Under the pieces are notes generated by a model. It ran no database searches, was not told the DNA's origin, and saw only the letters and a list, made by a program, of their open reading frames with translations. The translations under genes and the position numbers were made by a program. Positions 1-8,321 of a stretch of 64,000 bases of DNA are shown one piece after another; the first letter of the stretch is position 1; every line of letters starts with the position of its first letter. The DNA lies in contig JAEOTW010000123.1 of the NCBI GenBank assembly GCA_016839655.1, positions 7,170-71,169 on the forward strand, written 5' to 3'. The DNA comes from Promethearchaeota archaeon (GTDB lineage: Archaea; Asgardarchaeota; Lokiarchaeia; Sigynarchaeales; SOKP01).

Positions 1-99
1 ATAGCGTTTGTAATTGAATTAACAGGTAGTTTACATGGTAGAGAAAAATTAGAAGGCTATGATATTCTCTCTTTAATAGACATTCCAGTTGAGGAATAG
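1..99 (+). CDS. apt: Adenine phosphoribosyltransferase, C-terminal end (partial)
   Basis: Only the last 32 codons are in the window, ending at TAG 97-99. The residues (AFVIEL..., then GREKLEGYDILSL) match the C-terminal tail of bacterial-type adenine phosphoribosyltransferases, which end in a similar FLIEL...GR.KLE.YDILTL stretch. The enzyme converts adenine and PRPP to AMP and pyrophosphate. The next two genes are an adenosine-kinase-like PfkB protein and an MTA phosphorylase that releases adenine, so a purine-salvage role fits the context. The catalytic PRPP-binding part lies outside the window, so the call rests on the tail and the neighbourhood. Confidence 0.7.
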   Translation: MAFVIELTGSLHGREKLEGYDILSLIDIPVEE

Positions 100-155
100 T
101 ACCAATTATCTCAACACAAATAAACCGTGTTATTTTTAATTTAATTAAAATTTTT

Positions 156-1154
156 TTATATTCTTTCTAATTCTGGTGGAATATAGTCAAATGTATTAAA
201 AAACCGTTTTCTTACCAAATCAATATTAATATTGTGAGTTTGAGCCCCTGTCGTTTCAACTACAAATGATCCCATTATAGCCCCTAACCGACATGAATCC
301 AATAAAGTCATATTTATAGTCAAACCAGTCAGTATTCCAGCACGATACCCGTCTCCTGCCCCAGTCGTATCCTCGATTTTATCGGGTTTAGCAATAGGAA
401 CATCAACTTTATAAATTTTACCATTCTCATCTTTATACATTAATTTAGATCCTTCAGATCCCTGTGTTTTAATAATTGCCTTAATGTATTCAAGAATTTT
501 CTCTTCAGTTAACCCGGTTTTCTCTATTATTTGACCGATTTCATGGCTATTACCAATTAATATTTCTGATTTCTTAATCACTTCTATTAAATTATCTTTA
601 TTGAAAAGCGGTGTTACTTGACCAGGATCAAATACTGTGGGAATTTCTAAAACCATTAATTGATCTGCAAAATTAACCATAGCCTCAACACTCTGGGTTG
701 AATTAATTGCATAAATAAACTCTTCTGGATTTGAAATTTTTTCTTTTAAATCAATATCCTTACATTTATCTAAAGCCCCGCCATGAAAAATTATCATTTG
801 ATTAGCTTTAATATCATTAACTATGTAACAAGCAGCGGTGAAAAGATCTTCATGTACATCAACAAGTAACTCAACATTTTTAAATTGTTTTATATGATCC
901 TTATACCCTAATCTCTCAAAATCATCTCCTACCGAACCAAATAAAGAAACTTTTGCAATATTTAAAAGTCCTAAGTTATACGCAATATTACCAGCAGTTC
1001 CTCCAAAAAATTGATAACGACTGTCTGCTGTAACAGTACTTTGATATTCTTGTTTATCATGATTGATAGATACTGCATTAATGAAATTCTCTTTAAATCC
1101 CATGATATAGTCATATGCCAATGATCCAAGAACTAGAACTTTATTTTTTACCAT
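156..1154 (-). CDS. PfkB-family sugar/nucleoside kinase, adenosine kinase-like
   Basis: A 332-residue protein starting at ATG 1154. The N-terminal GSLAYDYIM segment (10-18), the GGTAGNIAYNLGLL substrate-binding segment (51-64) and the C-terminal DTTGAGDGYRAG signature (262-273), with catalytic base Asp268 and the anion hole just before it, define the PfkB/ribokinase fold. The GG.AGNIAYNL form and the N-terminal pattern resemble bacterial adenosine kinases more than ribokinases, which suggests ATP-dependent phosphorylation of adenosine to AMP in the cytoplasm. Flanking apt and MTA phosphorylase support purine salvage. It is convergent with apt. Substrate is inferred; another nucleoside or sugar is possible. 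Confidence 0.8.
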   Translation of the reverse strand: MVKNKVLVLGSLAYDYIMGFKENFINAVSINHDKQEYQSTVTADSRYQFFGGTAGNIAYNLGLLNIAKVSLFGSVGDDFERLGYKDHIKQFKNVELLVDVHEDLFTAACYIVNDIKANQMIIFHGGALDKCKDIDLKEKISNPEEFIYAINSTQSVEAMVNFADQLMVLEIPTVFDPGQVTPLFNKDNLIEVIKKSEILIGNSHEIGQIIEKTGLTEEKILEYIKAIIKTQGSEGSKLMYKDENGKIYKVDVPIAKPDKIEDTTGAGDGYRAGILTGLTINMTLLDSCRLGAIMGSFVVETTGAQTHNINIDLVRKRFFNTFDYIPPELERI

Positions 1155-1305
1155 GAAATATTAAATTAAATTTATGAAATATATTTTACACTAATATAGA
1201 AAATATCTAAACTCAATTTCTAATCAATGAATAAGTTAATAACAAAAAATTTATAAAATTTTTAATTTAATACTTTAAAAACTAATTAAATTCATATTCT
1301 AAAAG

Positions 1306-2064
1306 GTGAATATTATAATTAAAATAGGAATAATTGGTGGTTCTGGATTAGATAACCCCGATATTTTGAAGAACGCTATTGATATAAATGTTGAAACACC
1401 ATATGGTAAACCTAGCTCCCCCTTAAAAGTTGGAAAAATTAATGATGTTGATGTTGCACTCATAGCTAGACATGGAAGAGAGCATACTATTCCTCCTACA
1501 CAGGTAAATTATAGAGCTAATATACAAGCATTAAAAGATCAAGGATGTTCTCATATACTCGCTACAACTGCCTGTGGGAGTTTAAGAGAGGAAATAGAAA
1601 GAGGGGATTTGGTGATTCTTGATCAATTTATTGATTTCACTCGTCTTAGAAAGGTTTCTTTCTTTGAAGAATTTGCATCTGGAGATATGAAGCATACGCC
1701 AATGGCAGATCCTTATTCAGAAGATTTAAGAAAAATATTGATTGAAACTGCTAAAGAGCTGAATCTTAAATATCATGAAACTGGAACAGTAGTTACAATT
1801 GAAGGTCCAAGATTTTCTACAAGAGCAGAATCACATATGTTCCGGATATGGGGTGCAGATGTAATAAATATGAGTATTGCTCCTGAAACTATTTTAGCAA
1901 ACGAATTAGATATTCCTTATGCTGCTGTTGCAATGTCTACAGATTATGATTGTTGGAAAGAAGATGAAGCTCCAGTTACATGGGAAGAGATCTTAGACAT
2001 TTTTGGCAAAAACGTTAATAATGTTATAGCTTTACTAACATATTCCATTCCTAAAATTAGATAG
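1306..2064 (+). CDS. mtnP: S-methyl-5'-thioadenosine phosphorylase
   Basis: A phosphorolase of about 250 residues that splits 5'-methylthioadenosine into adenine and methylthioribose-1-phosphate, recycling the by-product of polyamine and other SAM-consuming reactions. The IGIIGGSGL phosphate loop, the ARHGREHTIPP segment, the TTACGSL segment, TVVTIEGPRFSTRAE and the late TDYDCWKE segment match the MTAP/PNP family II pattern. The only canonical in-frame start is GTG 1306, but this GTG lies inside an AAAAGGTG Shine-Dalgarno-like sequence (1301-1308). ATA at 1315, six bases downstream, would give the family-like N-terminus M-IKIGIIGG, so the true start may be AUA. The adenine released would feed the apt product upstream. 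Confidence 0.92.
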   Translation: MNIIIKIGIIGGSGLDNPDILKNAIDINVETPYGKPSSPLKVGKINDVDVALIARHGREHTIPPTQVNYRANIQALKDQGCSHILATTACGSLREEIERGDLVILDQFIDFTRLRKVSFFEEFASGDMKHTPMADPYSEDLRKILIETAKELNLKYHETGTVVTIEGPRFSTRAESHMFRIWGADVINMSIAPETILANELDIPYAAVAMSTDYDCWKEDEAPVTWEEILDIFGKNVNNVIALLTYSIPKIR

Positions 2065-2226
2065 TTTTTACATTTCTACCTAACTTTATTCCTTTTTTTT
2101 TCCTTCTTACATTAATAAATTAGATATGAAATATTTCTTGTTTTTGAGAATTTCAAAAAAGTTGATATTTCTTAGTTGTTTTTTTAATATAATATTTTTT
2201 ATGATAATTAGAGCTTTTTTTTAAAT

Positions 2227-3534
2227 ATGACAAAAATATCCTTTTTAGGAAGTTGTAGAGAAATTGGTCGGTCAAGTATTCTAATTGAATCAAAAAGTGG
2301 ATCGAAATGCATATTAGATTATGGTATAGGATTCAATAGTGATAACAGATTACCCCTTGAACCAGACTTTTCCAACCTAAAATCAATTGCTCTGACTCAT
2401 AGTCATGTTGATCATTCAGGAGCACTACCATATATATATAAAAAAAGTAAAGTTCCATTCTATACAAATTCAATTTCTCTTGAAATTACTGAACTTTTAA
2501 TAAGAGACATGATAAAAATTTCTAAATATCCATATCCCTTTGGTTTCAGGGAATTAGACCATTTAAGACAAAATGCCTATTTCTTGAAGAACGGTACTCG
2601 CCAAAGGATAGATGACAATTTTTATATGACATTTTATGATGCTGGTCATATTCCCGGAAGTGTTTCAATTTTAATTGAAGTTGACAATAAGCGGATACTT
2701 TATTCTGGAGATATTAATACTCAAAACACAAATTTAATCACTCCTGCAAATTATAAGGAGGTACCCGAATTAGATGTGTTAATAATCGAATCTACGTATG
2801 CTTTAAGAGAACACCCCCCTAGAAAAACACTTGAGGAAAAATTTATAGAGAAAGTTATTGATATAACTGAGAATGGCGGGAAAGTATTAATTCCTGCTTT
2901 TGGAGTAGCACGTTCACAAGAAGCGCTTTTAATTTTAGAAAAATACGATTATACTGGTAATATTTTTATTGATGGATTAGCTAGAAAAGTATCAAATATC
3001 TATTTAAAATATCCTGAGTATATTAAAGACATAAAATCTTTTAAGAAAATGGTAAAAAAGGCTGAATTCATTTCAAGGAAAAAGGATAGGGTTCATGTGA
3101 AAAAATCAAAGGGTGTTATTATATCCCCCTCTGGTATGCTTAAAGGGGGTGCGGCTATAGACTATATAGAAACAATTTTAAATGATCCATTATCTGCAAT
3201 CTATTTGGTAGGATACCAGGTCGAAGGAAGTCCTGGAAGGGGTTTATTAGATAATGGAATTTTTGAATTTAAAGAATCAGAGAGGAAAAAAAATATTTTT
3301 AATAGTCTTCAAATCGAAGCGAAATGCGATTACGATTATTTTGATTTTTCAAGCCATGCCGATAGTATGCATCTTTTTGAATATGTAGATAGTTTAAAAT
3401 TTCGTAATAAGAATCAAAAAAATGTATTTTGTATTCATGGTGACAATAAATCAACTACTACTTTTGCAAAGGAATTGGTGAAAAAAGGCTATAATTCAGT
3501 TGCTCCGGAAATTGGAGAAATTTATAAAATATAG
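2227..3534 (+). CDS. Beta-CASP metallo-beta-lactamase ribonuclease, aCPSF2-like
   Basis: A 435-residue protein of the CPSF73/RNase J superfamily. The zinc motif H58-x-H60-x-D62-H63 (LTHSHVDHSGALP), the later AGHIPGS (motif 3), YSGDIN (motif 4), the ESTYALREHP beta-CASP entry segment, the SPSGMLKGG segment and a C-terminal FSSHAD motif are all visible, so both metal ions should be bound. There are no N-terminal KH domains, which separates it from the archaeal aCPSF1 termination factor and places it nearer aCPSF2. Members act as endo- or 5'-3' exoribonucleases in the cytoplasm. It is flanked downstream by a convergent DHH nuclease gene 24 bases away. Confidence 0.85.
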   Translation: MTKISFLGSCREIGRSSILIESKSGSKCILDYGIGFNSDNRLPLEPDFSNLKSIALTHSHVDHSGALPYIYKKSKVPFYTNSISLEITELLIRDMIKISKYPYPFGFRELDHLRQNAYFLKNGTRQRIDDNFYMTFYDAGHIPGSVSILIEVDNKRILYSGDINTQNTNLITPANYKEVPELDVLIIESTYALREHPPRKTLEEKFIEKVIDITENGGKVLIPAFGVARSQEALLILEKYDYTGNIFIDGLARKVSNIYLKYPEYIKDIKSFKKMVKKAEFISRKKDRVHVKKSKGVIISPSGMLKGGAAIDYIETILNDPLSAIYLVGYQVEGSPGRGLLDNGIFEFKESERKKNIFNSLQIEAKCDYDYFDFSSHADSMHLFEYVDSLKFRNKNQKNVFCIHGDNKSTTTFAKELVKKGYNSVAPEIGEIYKI

Positions 3535-3558
3535 GTTTTCAACTTTCCATAAAATTAA

Positions 3559-5079
3559 TTAATTTCCGTATAATTGCTTTCGAATTACTGTATTACAATT
3601 TTCCAAATAATCATCAACTTTATCTACAGGTATTTTTGTCCCTGCGGCAGGAGGATGTCCTCCACCTAATACATCTAATCCCGTTTGTTTACAAGCTTCT
3701 CTAATTGCTTTTGAAAGATTTACACCTTTATTTACAATCATTTTATGAGCTCTGCCAGAAACCTTAAAAACGTTCTCATCTTCTCTTTTGGCTAGACCAA
3801 ATATTGGTTTTGTTTTATTGAAGCCTTCACTATTTTCAAATACTATCATTGAAGCAATTGTTCCAACCATAGTATCAGGAATAACATCTTCGGCGAAAAA
3901 ATATTGAATATATTCTTTTTGTTGAATTTTATTATTTTCTTTAATCCATACTAAACTCTTTAATAAAGTTTTTTTGTAATTTGAAAGAATTTCGTGAGAT
4001 TTTTGATAAGAGACCGTTCTATCTCCCATAGCTATAGCTATGCCCAAAGAACCATGATTTAATCTACCACAAGCATTTAAAAGATTGGAAAACTCTCCAG
4101 CATCATATAAATCGGTACCAACAGATTCATTTTTTAAAAGAAACCTATTTATAATTAATTTTTCAATAATTTCACTTGGTTCAATATCTAGTTTTAAAGA
4201 GCCATACTCAATAATAGCGGAAGAAATTTTCTGTTTCTCATCTTTATTAAGCTCAATTAGAGATTTTATATTACCTTTTGGATTTTCCATTAATATCCCT
4301 AAAGTTTTTAAAAATATTAAAGTTCTATTTACATCACCAGTTAACCCAGGCAAATTTATTTCATTAGAATATGCAATTGCTTCATTTAATGGTTTAATTG
4401 AAGAAAAATTCAAATCACTCTTAACTTCAATTAAACCTAAATTCTTAGCATCTTCTAAAATAATTGAGTTTAAACCTATAAATGATTTATTTGGTCCTTG
4501 GTTTTGGATATCCCCAATAGCACCGATAATTGCATTGCAAGATAAGTCCATATTATCTTTATTTAAATTTTTAGCAAAAAAATAACATAAACCTGCCCCA
4601 GATACCTCTAAACTCCCATCAAATCCAAAAAAATAAGGATTTATTTGCCACTGATATGTTTTACTATATATTTCATTAAGTAAATCAGTTTCGTCTTTAG
4701 TGGATATATTTTGGGGAAGATGATGATCTAATATAATAAATGATTTAAAATTCTCTTTCAATAACAATTCTTTTTGGAGTTCTTGGTATTGTCCACTGCC
4801 AAAGTCGGTGAAAAATAGAAATTTATTAAAGCTTTTTACATCCTTTGAAATATTTAAAATAATTTCTTTTTCTAATTGCTTTAAAATAGTAATTTGAAAA
4901 GGAAGTTTTTCTCGAATGAAAGCTTTGCCTAGGATAGCTCCTCCACTTAATCCATCAGCATCTAAATGAGTATATATATGAATAGATGAATTATTTTTCT
5001 TAATAAAGTCAATAAAGTTATTTTTTACAAGATTTATAGCGTCAGTGAATTTATCAAATTTATTCTTCAAGTTCTTCAT
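3559..5079 (-). CDS. DHH/DHHA1 phosphoesterase, archaeal RecJ/GAN-like nuclease
   Basis: About 506 residues from ATG 5079; a TTG at 5097 would add six residues. The DHH domain carries THLDADGLSGG (motif I), FTDFGSG (motif II) and ILDHHLPQN (motif III), and the C-terminal DHHA1 domain ends with the GGGHPPAAG motif. This is the layout of archaeal RecJ-like proteins, some of which are single-strand 5'-3' exonucleases that bind the GINS replication complex (GAN) and some of which are 3'-5' RNA/DNA exonucleases. All Mn-binding Asp/His motifs look intact, so an active nuclease is expected. Which substrate polarity it has cannot be told from the sequence. It is divergent from mch. Confidence 0.85.
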   Translation of the reverse strand: MKNLKNKFDKFTDAINLVKNNFIDFIKKNNSSIHIYTHLDADGLSGGAILGKAFIREKLPFQITILKQLEKEIILNISKDVKSFNKFLFFTDFGSGQYQELQKELLLKENFKSFIILDHHLPQNISTKDETDLLNEIYSKTYQWQINPYFFGFDGSLEVSGAGLCYFFAKNLNKDNMDLSCNAIIGAIGDIQNQGPNKSFIGLNSIILEDAKNLGLIEVKSDLNFSSIKPLNEAIAYSNEINLPGLTGDVNRTLIFLKTLGILMENPKGNIKSLIELNKDEKQKISSAIIEYGSLKLDIEPSEIIEKLIINRFLLKNESVGTDLYDAGEFSNLLNACGRLNHGSLGIAIAMGDRTVSYQKSHEILSNYKKTLLKSLVWIKENNKIQQKEYIQYFFAEDVIPDTMVGTIASMIVFENSEGFNKTKPIFGLAKREDENVFKVSGRAHKMIVNKGVNLSKAIREACKQTGLDVLGGGHPPAAGTKIPVDKVDDYLENCNTVIRKQLYGN

Positions 5080-5178
5080 GTTATGTAGAAGTAGCAAAAT
5101 TAATAATATATTATATTAAATTATCAAATTAATAATAAATACTCAATTAAAAAAGTAAATTTAATAAAGTGAAAATAA

Positions 5179-6174
5179 GTGCATCATATCAAAATAAATG
5201 AATTATGTAGGCGGATTGTTGATAATATTATAGAAAATAAAGATCAATATAAAGCAAAGGTTCATAAATTAGATAATGGGTCAATTGTCCTTGATATGTC
5301 TAATGCATCATGGATTGGAGGAAAACTAGTTGGAGAAATTTGTATGGGGGGTTTAGGATCAATTGAATTTTCATCTTATAATATTGATGGTCATTTCGTC
5401 CCTAGTGTTAATGTATATACCTCAGAACCAATAGTTTCATGTATGGCTTCTCAATTAGCAGGATGGAATGTAAAATTAAAAAAAGAAGTTGAAAAAGATG
5501 GGCAGTTAAAGAAAAAGGTAGTCTTTCAATCCTTAGGATCTGGACCTGCTCGTGCTAAAAGTAAAGTAGAGAAGATATTTGACGAATTAGATTATACTGA
5601 TGATTCAAAATGTGCTGTTATTGTTTTCGAGACTCCTAAATTACCAAATGAAGAAGTAATGGATATTGTAGCCAGAAAATGTGGTGTTGAATCAACTGCA
5701 ACTTACGCAGTTTTTGCTCCAACAGCCTGTTTGGTAGGTTCGATACAAGTGGCAGCAAGAATTGTAGAAACAGGAATCCATAAATTACATGAAATTAAAT
5801 TTCCAATTAATGTAATTAATGATGGTTTTGGAACTGCTACAATTGCACCTATTGCTAAAGATGATCTTGGTGCCATGGGGCGTACAAACGATTCAATAAG
5901 CGCAGCTGGGCTAACTTATTATAATATTACAGTTGAAAAAGATAGAGAAGATGAAATATTTGAACTAATTAAAAAAGCCCCCGCCAATACATCACCTAGT
6001 TATGGGAAACCATTCTTGGAGACTTTTAAAGCAGCAGATTATAACTTTTACGACATAGATCCTGGATTATTTGCTCCCGCTGTATATACCATAACAAATA
6101 ATATAACAGGCAATTGCATAACTGTTGGAAGTGTAAATAATGACCTTCTAAAACAATCATATGGATTAAAATGA
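5179..6174 (+). CDS. mch: Methenyltetrahydromethanopterin cyclohydrolase
   Basis: A 331-residue protein matching archaeal Mch along its length: IKINELCRRIVD near the N-terminus, MGGLGSI, the VYTSEPIVSCMASQLAGW segment, LGSGPARA, the FAPTACLVGSIQVAAR segment and the FGTATIAPIAKDDLGAMGRTND segment. Mch interconverts N5,N10-methenyl-H4MPT and N5-formyl-H4MPT in the carbonyl or methyl branch of C1 metabolism. Its presence implies a tetrahydromethanopterin-type C1 carrier and probably the archaeal Wood-Ljungdahl pathway seen in Asgard archaea. The start is GTG 5179, with an AAAGTG sequence seven bases upstream (5166-5171). No other methyl-branch gene is adjacent, but the glycine cleavage genes lie about 10 kb away. 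Confidence 0.95.
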   Translation: MHHIKINELCRRIVDNIIENKDQYKAKVHKLDNGSIVLDMSNASWIGGKLVGEICMGGLGSIEFSSYNIDGHFVPSVNVYTSEPIVSCMASQLAGWNVKLKKEVEKDGQLKKKVVFQSLGSGPARAKSKVEKIFDELDYTDDSKCAVIVFETPKLPNEEVMDIVARKCGVESTATYAVFAPTACLVGSIQVAARIVETGIHKLHEIKFPINVINDGFGTATIAPIAKDDLGAMGRTNDSISAAGLTYYNITVEKDREDEIFELIKKAPANTSPSYGKPFLETFKAADYNFYDIDPGLFAPAVYTITNNITGNCITVGSVNNDLLKQSYGLK

Positions 6175-6240
6175 GGATAGGGAAAAAGTTTAATAATCTT
6201 ATTTACCTAATAATTTTTTTACGATATTTAGAAAAAAGAA

Positions 6241-7308
6241 CTACATATTCATTAGTTCTGCTTCATACTTAATAATATCATCATTAGAAATATCCCTATC
6301 AAATTTTATTTTTTGTTGAATTCCTAAATACGCACAAGCAAGTTTAGCAGCTGCAGCTACTTCTGCTTTTTTTAAAGTAATTGAATATTCATCTTGTTGA
6401 ATTTGATCTTCTTGATAAAGATTTTCTTGATAATTTTTATCTTGGACTCTAAGAGCTCGCTCATTTTTCATTTTATATAGCAATGAAGCCATTTTATTTG
6501 CGACTTTGAATGGTAATTGATTTTTAACTACAAGTCGAATAATATTATTAACATCAAAGTAATTAAGTGTTTCAAATTTAGCCCTCAGAAAGCTTTTAAG
6601 ATTTTCAGAATTTCTCTCACATTCAATTTCCATCCAATCATGGATAGCAAGCTTCCTTCTAAAAAATATTAGTTCCCAATCAATACCTATTTCCTTTAAT
6701 AATTCAAATATCAAATCATCATTGGATTTCCTTGATTCTATTATTAAGTAAAGCTGAAGTCCATAATATTTATGTTCTTGTTGAAGAAAAAATCCTCGTT
6801 GTTGCATAGAAGAAAGAATTAGTAATTTAATGGAATAGACATTCTCTGAAAGATTTTTTTTTCCACAATTTAAGTATATTACATTACCCTCCTCACTAAT
6901 AAATTCACTATCTAAAAAGCCTAAAATTCCTTCCTTATTATCTCTGATAAAATCCCTTAATCCACTAAGAGTAGGTTTCACATCAAATTTAATCAAATCA
7001 TTTTCTCCGACTGTTACATAATCATGAAAGTTGCTCCCAATAGCTAATTTGATGGAATTGAGTTTAAGTTCTTTATCACTACCAAACACCTTCTGAAATG
7101 CATCATTTATAGGAAAAACTTCTTCTTCCAAAATTTTAATATCAGCAATAGAACTTTCATAAGGTTCAGGTTCATTTAACATTTTATTTAATATTGGTGC
7201 TTCTGATGCATCTACTTCGATTTCATATGACTTTGCTAAATCTTTTCGAATTATAAAGAATGATCTATTCTTTTTATTATAGATTGAAACTGATAGATAG
7301 TCATTCAA
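6241..7308 (-). CDS. Uncharacterised protein, 355 aa or slightly longer
   Basis: I do not recognise a family. The protein is soluble and charged, with a Gln/Glu-rich segment near residues 297-310 and a C-terminal helical segment rich in Ala (AEVAAAAKLACAYLG). The best canonical start is TTG 7308, but the frame stays open upstream to TAG 7378-7380 and adds about 23 sensible residues (ESKFIEKFRAV directly before the TTG). The N-terminal pattern of an amphipathic helix followed by strand-like SVSIYN...SFFIIR is mildly reminiscent of longin/Roadblock-like folds, which is only a suggestion. The true start may therefore be a non-canonical codon upstream, as for other genes here. It is convergent with mch. 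Confidence 0.6.
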   Translation of the reverse strand: MNDYLSVSIYNKKNRSFFIIRKDLAKSYEIEVDASEAPILNKMLNEPEPYESSIADIKILEEEVFPINDAFQKVFGSDKELKLNSIKLAIGSNFHDYVTVGENDLIKFDVKPTLSGLRDFIRDNKEGILGFLDSEFISEEGNVIYLNCGKKNLSENVYSIKLLILSSMQQRGFFLQQEHKYYGLQLYLIIESRKSNDDLIFELLKEIGIDWELIFFRRKLAIHDWMEIECERNSENLKSFLRAKFETLNYFDVNNIIRLVVKNQLPFKVANKMASLLYKMKNERALRVQDKNYQENLYQEDQIQQDEYSITLKKAEVAAAAKLACAYLGIQQKIKFDRDISNDDIIKYEAELMNM

Positions 7309-7573
7309 TACTGCTCTAAACTTTTCAATAAATTTGCTTTCTGTGTTATCTGCTCCAATCCTTCTTCTTCGAATTATCTATCAACCAAAAATTGTTAAAA
7401 TTATCTTATTTCTATTAATTAAAGTATAAAATTTTTATCTTAAATTATTATCTAAAATGTAATATAAGATTTTTAATTAATAAATAAAAAATAAAACACA
7501 TTAAAGGGAAAGTAATTTTTTAAAAATAAAATCTCAAAAGCAAATAACAATCATAAATCTAAACTTGCTTATA

Positions 7574-7750
7574 TCATATTTCTTCATCTAAGAAATAAGT
7601 ATCTCCCTTCTTAACGTATATAATTGTAGAGCCGAAATTATTACGTATGGTATAATTATCTCCTTGGACATCTAATATTTCTATAGAATAAGACAATCTT
7701 CTTTGTTTCATTATGTCTTCAATTATTTTTTTTTCTTCATGAGCGTCCAT
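7574..7750 (-). CDS. Small conserved-looking hypothetical protein, 58 aa
   Basis: An ATG at 7748-7750 opens a 58-codon frame ending at TGA 7574-7576. The product begins MDAHEEKKIIEDIMKQRR, followed by alternating hydrophobic stretches (YSIEILDVQGDNYTIRN, then STIIYVKKGDTYFLDEE) that read as a small beta-rich domain after an N-terminal helix. Amino-acid composition and hydrophobic patterning look like a real protein and not random AT-rich sequence. It sits alone in a long gap between a hypothetical gene and a glycosyltransferase gene, so context gives no function. No family is recognised. Confidence 0.55.
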   Translation of the reverse strand: MDAHEEKKIIEDIMKQRRLSYSIEILDVQGDNYTIRNNFGSTIIYVKKGDTYFLDEEI

Positions 7751-8321
7751 ATTTTTGAGTTATTAAACACTCCAAAAAAAATTTATCATTTTTTTCAATA
7801 ATTTAGAAAAGAAATTAACGAATTTTAATGTGGAACCCGCTTCCTTCTTTGATAAAAAATAGAGTTTGATAATTAATTTAATTAGAAATATATTATCTGT
7901 ATTTAAAAGATTTTATAACCTATAACCAATCAAAATCCTAAATAATTTAAAGAAATGTAAGCTGAATAATCTTATATTCATTGAATGTGCAGATTTATAA
8001 TTCACATTTTATCAATAAAAAGAAATTTTCAACCGATTTTTCATTTTGGAAAACAATTTATAATGTCAAAAAATGTATGAGGAAAAATCCTTTATATCAA
8101 ATTTATTTAATTTATTATCAGTTTGTAGAGATTTAATTTATCCAAATAAGGGGAACATTAATAATCTTTATTTTGTTGTTTAATCTCCTTATTAAAAAAT
8201 CGGATTTTTTTTATTAAATCATACATATTTTTATATATTAAAAAACATGTTTATATAAAACATATGTTTCTTAAACTAATAGAATTGCCTAAAAGCCTTA
8301 TTCTTTTAAATTTGGAATAGC
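7751..8321. other. Intergenic region, 571 bases, without a convincing gene
   Basis: Very AT-rich. I read both strands and found only very short open frames. The only structured element is the pair of perfect palindromes at 8243-8269. The region probably carries the promoter of the glycosyltransferase gene at 8322 and, on the other strand, that of the 58-residue gene ending at 7750. Confidence 0.6.
8243..8269. promoter_or_regulatory. Two adjacent perfect palindromes, candidate operator
   Basis: AAACATGTTT (8243-8252) and AAACATATGTTT (8258-8269) are each perfect palindromes and share the half-site AAACAT. They are separated by ATATA. The pair lies 53-79 bases upstream of the glycosyltransferase ATG, where an archaeal promoter would be expected, so a dimeric regulator binding in tandem is plausible. 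In DNA this AT-rich, chance palindromes are frequent, but two with the same half-site side by side are less so. Confidence 0.4.

Noticed and set aside
4085..4585. 166-residue open frame on the plus strand inside the DHH nuclease gene
   Set aside because: Shadow of a clearly recognisable gene on the other strand; low-complexity composition and no motif.
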